In this document: in pieces, positions 7,273-14,391 of the stretch | How the letters are laid out: each line of letters begins with the position of its first letter | Numbering within the stretch: the first letter of the stretch is position 1 | Source of the DNA: CAZVYS01 sp964630755 | Lineage (GTDB): Bacteria > Patescibacteriota > Microgenomatia > UBA1400 > CG1-02-47-37 | NCBI GenBank assembly: GCA_964630755.1 | Contig: CAZVYS010000002.1 | Coordinates: 23,936 to 87,935 of the forward strand | Direction: 5' to 3' | DNA: 64,000 nt | Translations under genes and position numbers: made by a program | Notes under the pieces: generated by a model | The model's database searches: none | Seen by the model: only the letters and a program-made list of their open reading frames with translations | Told to the model about the DNA's origin: nothing

Positions 7273-8397
7273 TCCTTTCTTTTTTAAAATATGCACCACC
7301 GCTGTTCCACCAGTTCCCCCCACATTATGCGCCAATCCAATCTTAGCTTTCTTAACCTGTCTCTTTCCAGCTTTTCCCTTTAATTGGCTTACCAGCTCCA
7401 CAATTTGTTTTACTCCAGTTGCTCCCACCGGATGCCCGCAAGCTTTTAACCCCCCAGATAAATTCACTGGCAACTTACCACCAAAGCTAAACTCTCCCTT
7501 TTTAATCTTTTTAAACCCCTCTCCTTTTTTACAAAAACCCAAATCTTCGATGGCTAATATTTCAGCAATTGTAAAACAATCATGCACCTCAACTAAATCA
7601 ATCTCTTTTGTTTTTACTTTAGCTTTTAAAAATGCCTTTTTTGCAACTTCTCTAGTAGCTTCAAGTTCTACTAAAGATTTTCTTTTACATAAACTCGGAT
7701 CATCAATTGCTACTTCACTGGCTAACACTCCCACTCCCTTGGTGCCTACCACCACTGCCGCCGCTCCATCTGTTATGGGTGAACAATCAAACAAACCCAA
7801 AGGCTCAGCCACACAAAAACTTCCCATCGCCTTTTTTAAATCCACTTCATACGGAAACTGAGCTTTAGGGTTCATCGATGCGTGAGCATGATTCTTAACC
7901 GCCACATAAGCTAAATCCTGCTTCTCAGCTCCAAACTCTTCAAAATACTTCCTAGCCATCAAAGCATACAAGCCCACAAACGTTAAACCCGCCCTTCTTT
8001 CTTCTTTGCTCGCCGCTCCCATCAAACCTTTACTTACTTCCTTAACACTTCTATCTGTCATCTTTTCCGCTCCAATTACCAACACTTTCTTGTGCCTTTT
8101 AGACTCAACTGCTTGCACCGCTTGATTAACTGCCAATCCTCCAGAAGCACAAGCCCCTTCTATTCTCAAACCAGGCGCTTTAATTCCCAAACTACTACAA
8201 GCCATTGAGCCTAAATGTCCTTGATTATCAAACCGACTCCCCAGCATATTAGAAACTATCACTAAATCTACCTCACTTGCCTTAATCCTTGCTTCCTTCA
8301 TTGCTCCTAATCCAGCTTCTACAATCAAGTCTTCAAGACTCCTGTCCCACCACTCACCAAACTTAGTTTGACACCCTCCCTCAATCCCAACTTTCAT
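7252..8397 (-). CDS. acetyl-CoA C-acetyltransferase (archaeal/SCP2-type thiolase)
   Basis: A 381-residue thiolase that condenses two acetyl-CoA to acetoacetyl-CoA, the first step of the mevalonate pathway. The nucleophilic Cys is in RIEGACASGGLAVNQ (about 80-94), the second motif is EVHDCFTIAEIL, and the C-terminal His/Cys motif is GGLKACGHPVGATG. This HDCFT arrangement is that of the archaeal and SCP2-like thiolases. Its start overlaps the HMG-CoA synthase stop by four bases, with a purine-rich ggagagaagg just upstream. The last residues (GAGSEHC) and the TAG stop come from a palindromic element, so the native C-terminus has been altered. Confidence 0.93.
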   Translation of the reverse strand: MKVGIEGGCQTKFGEWWDRSLEDLIVEAGLGAMKEARIKASEVDLVIVSNMLGSRFDNQGHLGSMACSSLGIKAPGLRIEGACASGGLAVNQAVQAVESKRHKKVLVIGAEKMTDRSVKEVSKGLMGAASKEERRAGLTFVGLYALMARKYFEEFGAEKQDLAYVAVKNHAHASMNPKAQFPYEVDLKKAMGSFCVAEPLGLFDCSPITDGAAAVVVGTKGVGVLASEVAIDDPSLCKRKSLVELEATREVAKKAFLKAKVKTKEIDLVEVHDCFTIAEILAIEDLGFCKKGEGFKKIKKGEFSFGGKLPVNLSGGLKACGHPVGATGVKQIVELVSQLKGKAGKRQVKKAKIGLAHNVGGTGGTAVVHILKKKGAGSEHC

Positions 8398-9452
8398 CCT
8401 TCTCTCCGATTGCTAATTTTTACATACTCTGAATAATTTATCTGCTCAGCATGATCAAATTGAGCTGCTAAATCAAACTTATCCTTTTTCATTTTTTTTA
8501 AAGATTTTAAAGAAAAACTATCACTCCCTGCTCCAGAACCATAACTAGTTACCAACACTTTTTCTCGTCTCTTTCCTTCTTCTAATACCTTAATCAAACC
8601 TAGCAATGCTGACGCACTATACGGATTTCCAATCTCATTTACTACAAATCCTTTTTCCATCTTCTCCCACTCAATTCCCAACCTCTGCCCAGTTCTTTTA
8701 GGAAACTTGCCATTTGGCATATGTAAAATCACCTGGTCAAAATCCTTAATTTTTTGTTTAGTTTTCCTCAAAAAACTTTCTGTTCCCTTAATCACTTTAT
8801 CAAAGTATGCCGGCTCACCCGTAAATCTACCTGCATGACTTGGATACTTTTCTCCAGCTCTTCTCCAAAAATCTGGTGTATCAGAATTAAAGGAATTAAA
8901 ATACTCAAATCTAGCTAACCAATTAAATTTTTTGCTCCCCAAGATCACCGCTCCAGCCCCAGCTCCTGCTGTAAATTCTAATGCATCCCCCATCTTACTC
9001 TGAGCTATATCTGCTCCTATCACCAAGCCTGCCTCAATCACTCCCGCCTCAATCATTGACGCTATCATCACTAAACCCGTTGTTCCGGCTTTACAAGCAA
9101 ACTCCAGGTCTGCAGTTATATAATCATTCCCCATTCCTAAAATATCTGCCACAATCGAACCAGTTGGCTTAACTGCATACGGATGACTCTCACTTCCAAC
9201 TAAAACTGCTCCTAGCTGATTAGATTTTATCCCTGACCTACTCAAGACTACTCGCGAAGCCTCAACCGCCAAACTAACTGTGTCTTCGTCAAAATCTGCC
9301 ACCGCTTTTTGTTTTATTCCTAAACTATTAGCAATCTTTTTTCCATCCTTTCCTCGAGATTTTGCAATCTCCTCCACTGACAATCGGAATTTAGGCACAT
9401 ACCCGCCTACTGACACAATTCCTACTTTGGAAAATTGTTTTGGCCTAATCAT
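8394..9452 (-). CDS. hydroxymethylglutaryl-CoA synthase (archaeal type)
   Basis: A 352-residue KAS III-fold enzyme condensing acetoacetyl-CoA and acetyl-CoA to HMG-CoA. Catalytic Glu in DFDEDTVSLA, nucleophile Cys in EFACKAGTTG (about residue 109), and His in LHMPNGKFPKRTG. The ATG at 9452 (MIRPKQFSKVGIV) is preferred over the upstream TTG at 9467, because a strong Shine-Dalgarno sequence gggaggag lies about 7 bases upstream of it. It overlaps the 3' end of the HMG-CoA reductase gene by eight bases. The length (about 350) and synteny with thiolase and DUF35 match the archaeal form; animal and Firmicutes enzymes are longer. Confidence 0.92.
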   Translation of the reverse strand: MIRPKQFSKVGIVSVGGYVPKFRLSVEEIAKSRGKDGKKIANSLGIKQKAVADFDEDTVSLAVEASRVVLSRSGIKSNQLGAVLVGSESHPYAVKPTGSIVADILGMGNDYITADLEFACKAGTTGLVMIASMIEAGVIEAGLVIGADIAQSKMGDALEFTAGAGAGAVILGSKKFNWLARFEYFNSFNSDTPDFWRRAGEKYPSHAGRFTGEPAYFDKVIKGTESFLRKTKQKIKDFDQVILHMPNGKFPKRTGQRLGIEWEKMEKGFVVNEIGNPYSASALLGLIKVLEEGKRREKVLVTSYGSGAGSDSFSLKSLKKMKKDKFDLAAQFDHAEQINYSEYVKISNRREG

Positions 9453-10533
9453 TCTCTCTCCTCCCAAGTTTCCGATGCGCCTTAGCTAAATCCTGACTAG
9501 CCAAAGCCGCTGTTAAAGACAGCTCTCCTGCCAACACCGCTCCTCCAATTACTTCAGCCAGCTTTATCGCATCACCTTTTTTATTCCCTAATCCCATTAA
9601 CTCTAAAGCCTCTTTTTGGGTGGGTAAATCTATTCCACCACCAACTGTCCCCACCATTAAACTCGGTAAATACACTGAAAAATACAACTGACAAGACCCG
9701 GCCTTGTCATTCACCTCTGCCGTTGTCACTCCCATACTTCCCTCAACTACGTGAGCCATATCTTGACCAGTGGCCAAAAACACCCCAGCCACCACATTAG
9801 CAAAATGGGCATTAAAGCCCATCGATCCACTCATCATCGATCCTAACCACTGCTTAGCTTTAATCACTTCCACTATTTTTTTAGGCGTTGTTTTTAACAC
9901 TTCTTTAACTACCTTTCCAGGCACCCTAACCTCTGCCCAAACCTGCTTCCCTCTACCTTCAATAAAATTAAGCCAGCTTGGCTTCTTATCTACGCAATAA
10001 TTTCCAGACAAACTCACACATCTAATCCCTAGCTCTTTATTAATCAGCTTAACTACCCTCTCGCTTGCAAACGTCACCATATTCATTCCCATGGCTTCAC
10101 TAGTATCAAACTCCAATCTTAACCAAACATTCTTCCCCACCATAGTTGACCTAATCTTCTTCAGCTTTAAAAACTCACTTTCTTTACCAATTTCTTTCTT
10201 CAACTTATCTACATTTTCCTCCACCCACTTAACCAACTTCCTTCCTTCCTTAATCCCCTTCACTCTAAACACCGGGCCCCTAGTTGCCCCCACTTCTTTA
10301 ACTACTGCCTCACATCCCCCGCTCTCTCTAATCACTTTACAGCCTCTACTTACACTAGCCACTAAGGCCCCTTCAGTCGTCGCCAAAGGCACCAAATATT
10401 TCCTTTTATTCACCATCAACTCTCCAGCCACACCCAAAGGCACCTGCACGCACCCCACCATCTTCTCAATATTTTTACTTTTTACTTGATCCATTTCAGG
10501 TAAATACTTAGAAATATATTTTAATTTTCTCAT
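9445..10533 (-). CDS. hydroxymethylglutaryl-CoA reductase, class I-like
   Basis: A 362-residue reductase making mevalonate from HMG-CoA. All four catalytic residues can be placed: Glu in TTEGALVASVSRG (about 53-65), Lys in CVDKKPSWLNF, Asp in GQDMAHVVEGS, and His in SQDLAKAHRKLGRR near the C-terminus. The motif VGTVGGGIDLPTQ is also present. The class I (archaeal/eukaryotic) assignment rests on motif wording. A 21-bp palindrome (9689-9709) encodes DKAGSC just before the PSLMVGTVGGG motif, where homologues are shorter. It follows the small membrane-protein gene and starts the biosynthetic part of the operon. Confidence 0.94.
   Translation of the reverse strand: MRKLKYISKYLPEMDQVKSKNIEKMVGCVQVPLGVAGELMVNKRKYLVPLATTEGALVASVSRGCKVIRESGGCEAVVKEVGATRGPVFRVKGIKEGRKLVKWVEENVDKLKKEIGKESEFLKLKKIRSTMVGKNVWLRLEFDTSEAMGMNMVTFASERVVKLINKELGIRCVSLSGNYCVDKKPSWLNFIEGRGKQVWAEVRVPGKVVKEVLKTTPKKIVEVIKAKQWLGSMMSGSMGFNAHFANVVAGVFLATGQDMAHVVEGSMGVTTAEVNDKAGSCQLYFSVYLPSLMVGTVGGGIDLPTQKEALELMGLGNKKGDAIKLAEVIGGAVLAGELSLTAALASQDLAKAHRKLGRREND
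9689..9709. repeat. 21-bp palindrome inside HMG-CoA reductase
   Basis: Arms tgacaagacc and ggccttgtca. A nearly identical palindrome occurs at 45521-45541 inside rnpA and yields similar residues (DKAGSCQ here, DKAGPCQ there). Confidence 0.75.
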
Positions 10534-10931
10534 CTCAGTCTTTCATCTAGCCCGTTGGCGGATTCATCTCGCCCAGTGACGGACCCAACCCTAAATATCC
10601 AATAACCTATGTACAAACCTACTAATAAAGTTATTCCAATTACGCTTATAAAGCTAAGCCTTGCCGCCATTCCCCACTCAACACTTGTTCCTAATAACTT
10701 TCTACCCAAATACACTCCCAGCAAACCCACTCCAAATACATAAACTGGCCAACCTAGTAACAACAATTGCTGTGACCTATCTTTTTCTAAACTCAAATGC
10801 CTCAAAGTCTTAAACGGATGCACTAAAAGCCCAAAACTATTCTTAAAAAGTAAATAACTTTCCTTAATCAATAGCAGCAAACCAGCTTCTGTAACTTTCT
10901 TGACCGCTGGTTGTTGCTGATTTAACTGCAT
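10530..10931 (-). CDS. small membrane protein after ECF sigma factor; possible anti-sigma partner
   Basis: A 133-residue protein with two hydrophobic helices at about 57-76 and 90-115 and a short charged N-terminus. The ATG at 10931 overlaps the sigma-factor gene by 68 bases, which is long. A TTG that overlaps the sigma stop only slightly is an alternative start. Membrane proteins encoded directly behind ECF sigma factors are often anti-sigma factors. No zinc-binding anti-sigma motif is visible, so the role is inference. The C-terminus (SVTGRDESANGLDERLR) is encoded by two diverged 21-bp tandem repeats. Confidence 0.55.
   Translation of the reverse strand: MQLNQQQPAVKKVTEAGLLLLIKESYLLFKNSFGLLVHPFKTLRHLSLEKDRSQQLLLLGWPVYVFGVGLLGVYLGRKLLGTSVEWGMAARLSFISVIGITLLVGLYIGYWIFRVGSVTGRDESANGLDERLR
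10542..10583. repeat. two tandem 21-bp repeats encoding a protein C-terminus
   Basis: Two direct units, each starting ttcatct and ending cgga (10542-10562 and 10563-10583), match at 17 of 21 positions. Each unit adds seven residues (SVTGRDE and SANGLDE) to the small membrane protein. Confidence 0.7.
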
Positions 10932-11427
10932 ATTCTTTTCTAAAAGCAAGCCTTGCCCTACTTAATCTTGACTCAACCGCCTTTACAGACACATTAAGCT
11001 GCGTAGCTATCTCTTTCATCGATAGCCCTTCTATATACTTTAGTCGTAAAATCTTTGAATATCCTTCGCTTAAGTTTTTAAATGTTTTTAAAATCTTTCT
11101 TTTAGTCTCCAATTCTTGATAAGCCAGCTCTGGCCCCAACGCCTTATCCACCAGTTCTTTTAAGAATGGCAATCTAGAAAACACCACCTGTTTAATCTTT
11201 TTCTTCCTGTAAAAGTCAGCTATTTCATGCCTGGCTATACTCATCACCCAAGTCAACAAACTAGACCTGCCCTTAAACAAAGGCAAACTCTCCCAGGCAC
11301 TAATCAGAGTTTCTTGAACTATCTCTTCCACGTCTGCCTGACTCCCTACTTTCAAACTCACCCACCCCACCAGCGTTTTCCTGGTCTCTCTACTCAACAA
11401 CTCTTGTCTTAACTTATCTTTCTCCAT
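10864..11427 (-). CDS. ECF-type (sigma-24) RNA polymerase sigma factor
   Basis: A 187-residue sigma factor. Region 2 is at about residues 30-75 (EEIVQETLISAWESLPLF, then LTWVMSIARHEIADFYRKK), and region 4 is at about 120-165 (GYSKILRLKYIEGLSMKEIA, VSVKAVESRLSRAR). No region 1 or 3 is present. It is the first gene of the operon that continues through the mevalonate pathway, so it may control that operon or itself, which is inference. It is transcribed divergently from the pilin array that begins at 11473. The two starts are only 45 bases apart, giving a compact shared control region. Confidence 0.9.
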   Translation of the reverse strand: MEKDKLRQELLSRETRKTLVGWVSLKVGSQADVEEIVQETLISAWESLPLFKGRSSLLTWVMSIARHEIADFYRKKKIKQVVFSRLPFLKELVDKALGPELAYQELETKRKILKTFKNLSEGYSKILRLKYIEGLSMKEIATQLNVSVKAVESRLSRARLAFRKEYAVKSATTSGQESYRSWFAAID

Positions 11428-11454
11428 GCCGACTATTATATCACCCTATTTTTA

Positions 11455-11463
11455 TGATATTCT
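11455..11463 (+). promoter_or_regulatory. extended -10 of the pilin array
   Basis: TGATATTCT fits TGnTATnnT and ends 9 bases before the ATG at 11473, which predicts an mRNA with almost no leader. TATTAT at 11463-11468 is an alternative -10. Confidence 0.5.
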
Positions 11464-11472
11464 ATTATCAAT

Positions 11473-11799
11473 ATGGCAGTTGATATCGGTGATTCATTTA
11501 TTCTTGGTTTTGGTAAACAAACTATTGGCAATCCTGCTCAAGTTAACTACCAAGAACTCCATAACATCATTACTATCATCGTCAAAAATCTTTTTTATAT
11601 AGCTGGATTAATTTTATTTATCTTTATCATTATCGGTGGAGTCGGCATGATCATCAACGCTGGCAATGCTGAAAAGCAAAAACAATCCTCCCAAACCCTT
11701 AGCTCTGCTATCACTGGCTTTCTAATTATCTTTGTTTCATACTGGCTTGTCAGAATCATTCAAGTTATTACTGGTATAGAAATATTTTTTATTCCTTAA
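11473..11799 (+). CDS. VirB2/TrbC-like two-helix pilin-type protein, array member 1
   Basis: A 108-residue protein with hydrophobic helices at about 32-62 and 78-100 around the loop NAGNAEKQKQSSQTL. There is no cleavable signal peptide and about 28 soluble N-terminal residues. It is the first of eight consecutive small paralogues (11473-14326), spaced 0-48 bases apart and all on the plus strand. These are probably one or a few transcripts encoding alternative or co-assembling subunits of the type IV secretion-like apparatus. Family assignment rests on shared layout and the neighbouring PrgI/VirB4 genes. Confidence 0.68.
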   Translation: MAVDIGDSFILGFGKQTIGNPAQVNYQELHNIITIIVKNLFYIAGLILFIFIIIGGVGMIINAGNAEKQKQSSQTLSSAITGFLIIFVSYWLVRIIQVITGIEIFFIP

Positions 11800-11802
11800 C
11801 CT

Positions 11803-12153
11803 ATGGCCTTCCAAATTTTTGGCACCATCAACGATCCCTCTGCTTTCTCAGGCTACGCTAAAATAGACGATGCCAATAAAGGTCTACCTGCCTTCTTAAG
11901 TAACCTTGTCACCTTCATCTACATCATCGCCGGTTTATTTGTTTTTATTAACTTTATTCTCGCTGGCTACCAATACTTATCAGCCAATGGCGATCCTCAA
12001 AAAATTGCTTCAGCTGGTGAAAAAATGATGAACTCCCTTATTGGCCTAATCTTTGTAGTGGCCAGCACTGTTATTGCTGCCCTACTTGGCCAAATCCTAT
12101 TCAACGAACCCAAAGCCCTACTTGACTTTATTATTTACGAATCAACGCCATAA
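11803..12153 (+). CDS. VirB2/TrbC-like two-helix pilin-type protein, array member 2
   Basis: A 116-residue protein with helices at about 33-60 and 78-100 around SANGDPQKIASAGEKM. Sequence outside the loop differs widely from member 1, so the copies are old. It begins three bases after the previous stop with no Shine-Dalgarno sequence. The C-terminal tail after helix 2 (NEPKALLDFIIYESTP) is longer than in most copies. Confidence 0.68.
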   Translation: MAFQIFGTINDPSAFSGYAKIDDANKGLPAFLSNLVTFIYIIAGLFVFINFILAGYQYLSANGDPQKIASAGEKMMNSLIGLIFVVASTVIAALLGQILFNEPKALLDFIIYESTP

Positions 12154-12154
12154 T

Positions 12155-12541
12155 ATGGCCTCTAATGTACAATATCAAGACACCAACATCGGCTCTCTAG
12201 AAGCTAAAAACGCTGGCGGAACTATTGGTTACTCTCCCCCAGGAGCTATTGGCGCCCTTCCATTAGCTGACCAAGTTGCTCTAGTTATCTCAAATGTAGT
12301 TGGTTTTTTAACAGTCATTGCTAGTCTAGCTTTTATCTTTTATGCTTTAATCGGTTCAATTAACTGGATCAGCGCCCAAGGCGATCCTCAAAAAGCTCAA
12401 AAAGCTGGTCAAATGATTACACAAGCAATTATTGGTATCACTTTAACTGCCACTGCTTTCTCTATTACCTATGTTTTGGGGAAAATTCTTGGTATCCCTT
12501 ATCTAGATCCAGCTGAAACAATTAACAACTTTATCTACTAA
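12155..12541 (+). CDS. VirB2/TrbC-like two-helix pilin-type protein, array member 3
   Basis: A 128-residue protein. The ATG at 12155 was chosen because upstream in-frame codons lie inside member 2. It has an extended soluble N-terminus (about 45 residues, Gly- and Ala-rich) before helices at about 48-72 and 92-112, with the loop SAQGDPQKAQKAGQMI. It is one base from the previous stop. Confidence 0.68.
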   Translation: MASNVQYQDTNIGSLEAKNAGGTIGYSPPGAIGALPLADQVALVISNVVGFLTVIASLAFIFYALIGSINWISAQGDPQKAQKAGQMITQAIIGITLTATAFSITYVLGKILGIPYLDPAETINNFIY

Positions 12542-12544
12542 TTT

Positions 12545-12895
12545 ATGCCTAAATTAAACGCCGCCACTTTCTTTGGCGAATACGAGGCTCCTCAAGGCCC
12601 TTTAGATTATCAAACTGGGGATATAACGGGCCTTACCTTCTTTTTCAATAATTTCCTTAAAGTCATCATTGTTGGCGGTGGTTTATTTACCCTCATCAAT
12701 CTGGTTATCTCTGGCATTCAATACATTGGTTCTTCAGGCAATCCAGAGGCTGTCAAGCAACTCTCCTCTCGCATCTGGCTATCAACTCTTGGCATTCTCA
12801 TCATCGGTGGCTCAATTGCTGTTGCTGCCCTTATAGGTTTTATTTTCTACGGTGATAGCACTATCATCCTCTCACCAGAAATACCTGCACCATAA
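12545..12895 (+). CDS. VirB2/TrbC-like two-helix pilin-type protein, array member 4
   Basis: A 116-residue protein with helices at about 35-58 and 77-100 around GSSGNPEAVKQLSSRI. The N-terminal 30 residues (FFGEYEAPQGPLDYQTGD) are unlike the other copies, suggesting diversification of the exposed part. Confidence 0.67.
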   Translation: MPKLNAATFFGEYEAPQGPLDYQTGDITGLTFFFNNFLKVIIVGGGLFTLINLVISGIQYIGSSGNPEAVKQLSSRIWLSTLGILIIGGSIAVAALIGFIFYGDSTIILSPEIPAP

Positions 12896-12900
12896 ACTAT

Positions 12901-13266
12901 ATGATTCTTGCTCCTTTCCCACTCGGCGACATCGAGGGCTTTACGCCCAACAGTATTACCGATACTGCCCTCGCTACAGCAGATCCAGCTGATCGTCTAA
13001 GCACTATCGTCTCTAATGTTGTCGCTGTCTTTACTATCTTTGCCGGCCTAGCTTTTCTTATCTACTTTATCTTAGCTGCTCTTAACTGGATGCAGGGTGG
13101 AGCTGATCCTGCTAAACTTGAAAAGGCCAAAAACCAACTCAGCACTGCCATTGTTGGCCTCTTAATTATGATTGTCCTTTTATCCTTAGCTTCTATCATT
13201 AGCTCTTTACTTGGCCTCAACATCCTTGATCCAAAAGACATTATCCCTCTAATCTTACCAAAATAG
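12901..13266 (+). CDS. VirB2/TrbC-like two-helix pilin-type protein, array member 5
   Basis: A 121-residue protein with helices at about 38-62 and 82-104 around MQGGADPAKLEKAKNQL. It resembles member 3 in helix 1 (FAGLAFLIYFILAALNWM against IASLAFIFYALIGSINWI), which suggests a duplication pair. It starts five bases after member 4. Confidence 0.67.
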   Translation: MILAPFPLGDIEGFTPNSITDTALATADPADRLSTIVSNVVAVFTIFAGLAFLIYFILAALNWMQGGADPAKLEKAKNQLSTAIVGLLIMIVLLSLASIISSLLGLNILDPKDIIPLILPK

Positions 13267-13268
13267 TT

Positions 13269-13274
13269 TATACT
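13269..13274 (+). promoter_or_regulatory. -10 box TATACT before array member 6
   Basis: TATACT ends 8 bases before the ATG at 13283. No convincing -35 is visible. It could be an internal, leaderless-type promoter in the array. Confidence 0.4.
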
Positions 13275-13282
13275 AAACCTAT

Positions 13283-13588
13283 ATGCCAATCACCAACCCT
13301 GCTATACCAGCCTTGCCAGCCGACGAAACTGGCTTTACCAAATACATTGGCATCATCTGGCAAACAATTGTCATTGTTGGTGGCTTATTTACCCTTTTTA
13401 ACATTGGCTGGGCCGGTCTTGATTGGGTTCTTTCTGGCTCCAATCCCGATCGCCTTAATCGAGCTAAAGATAAACTTTTTAACAGTATTTTTGGCCTTAT
13501 TATCTTAGCTCTATCCTACGTTATTATTAAACTACTAAGCACCATCACTGGGTTAAACATTCTAAATCCCTGGTGGCCCTCATTTTAG
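13283..13588 (+). CDS. VirB2/TrbC-like two-helix pilin-type protein, array member 6
   Basis: A 101-residue protein, the shortest copy, with helices at about 24-46 and 66-90 around LSGSNPDRLNRAKDKL. A 16-base gap with a TATACT box precedes it, so it may have its own promoter. It is followed by member 7 with no spacer beyond one base. Confidence 0.66.
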   Translation: MPITNPAIPALPADETGFTKYIGIIWQTIVIVGGLFTLFNIGWAGLDWVLSGSNPDRLNRAKDKLFNSIFGLIILALSYVIIKLLSTITGLNILNPWWPSF

Positions 13589-13589
13589 T

Positions 13590-13940
13590 ATGCCAGTCAC
13601 TCCTCTTACTCAAGGCTCAACAAACATTGACGCCGAAGTAACTAGTTTTTTCAAATACAAAGACTTAGGCACATTTCTCCATAACGTTGTCACTATTATT
13701 ATCTCCATCGGCACCGCCCTGGCCCTACTTTATCTATTCTGGGGCGCTCTTGATTTTATTATGTCCGGCGGGAATCAAGAAAGAAACCAAACCGCCAAAA
13801 ACAAAATCACCAACGCCATTATTGGTCTGGCCATCTTAGCTTTCATCTGGATCATCTGGAAAGTCGCTACCTACTTCTTAGGACTTTCTCCTTCTCTAAA
13901 AGGAGGGTTTACCACCACTATTAAAGGTCCAGGCCCTTAA
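13590..13940 (+). CDS. VirB2/TrbC-like two-helix pilin-type protein, array member 7
   Basis: A 116-residue protein with helices at about 29-54 and 74-96 around MSGGNQERNQTAKNKI. It has a short Gly/Lys-rich C-terminal tail. Its stop is followed by a clear promoter for member 8. Confidence 0.66.
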   Translation: MPVTPLTQGSTNIDAEVTSFFKYKDLGTFLHNVVTIIISIGTALALLYLFWGALDFIMSGGNQERNQTAKNKITNAIIGLAILAFIWIIWKVATYFLGLSPSLKGGFTTTIKGPGP

Positions 13941-13950
13941 CCAATTACCA

Positions 13951-13980
13951 TTGACAAACTAAACTTAATTGTTTCATAAT
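13951..13980 (+). promoter_or_regulatory. sigma-70-type promoter of array member 8
   Basis: TTGACA (13951-13956), an 18-base spacer, then CATAAT (13975-13980). The ATG at 13988 begins 8 bases after the -10 ends, so transcription should start at or within a base of the start codon (a leaderless mRNA). Confidence 0.65.
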
Positions 13981-13987
13981 CATTTAT

Positions 13988-14326
13988 ATGCTTAATCTAT
14001 TTGCCGCCTACGCTCAAGGCACAACCGACATTACTATCAAAGAACCAGACGCCGGCGTCAAAGATATCGGCGTTTTTCTGTCTGCCTCTATTCAGGTAGC
14101 CATGATCATTGCCGCCATCCTTACTTTTGCTTTCTTAGTCTGGGGCGGTATCCAGTGGATTCTATCCGGTGGAGACAAAACCCAAACTCAAGCTGCTAGA
14201 GATCGCATCACCATGGCCTTAGTTGGTCTAGGAATTGTTGCTGCTGCCTGGGCATTAATGAAAGTCATCGGCTTCTTTTTTGGCGTTAACGTCTTTGAGT
14301 TCCAAATCCCAACAGCTGCTGGTTAA
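13988..14326 (+). CDS. VirB2/TrbC-like two-helix pilin-type protein, array member 8
   Basis: A 112-residue protein with helices at about 34-58 and 76-100 and the loop LSGGDKTQTQAARDRIT. From TIKEPDAG onward it is almost identical to the C-terminal 97 residues of the next gene, including an 89-base stretch (14105-14193 and 15238-15326) with no difference. That points to recent duplication or gene conversion. It has its own near-consensus promoter. Confidence 0.7.
   Translation: MLNLFAAYAQGTTDITIKEPDAGVKDIGVFLSASIQVAMIIAAILTFAFLVWGGIQWILSGGDKTQTQAARDRITMALVGLGIVAAAWALMKVIGFFFGVNVFEFQIPTAAG
14105..14193 (+). repeat. 89-bp exact direct repeat, copy 1
   Basis: Identical to 15238-15326 by reading. 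It covers the first helix and loop of the pilin domain in array member 8. Confidence 0.85.
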
Positions 14327-14379
14327 ACATCAAAATTCTGTCTCCCTCAAACTTAAACATCTTGTAGTTTACAATCCAT

Positions 14380-14385
14380 TATAAT
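14380..14385 (+). promoter_or_regulatory. -10 box TATAAT before the transglycosylase-pilin fusion
   Basis: TATAAT ends 6 bases before the ATG at 14392, again predicting a leaderless transcript. The -35 is poor. Confidence 0.5.
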
Positions 14386-14391
14386 AATTCT

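Noticed and set aside
10542..10583. Sigma-factor operator or transcription attenuator
   Set aside because: The two 21-base units are coding (SVTGRDE, SANGLDE) and end at the stop codon. They look like a small tandem duplication, and nothing shows a binding site.
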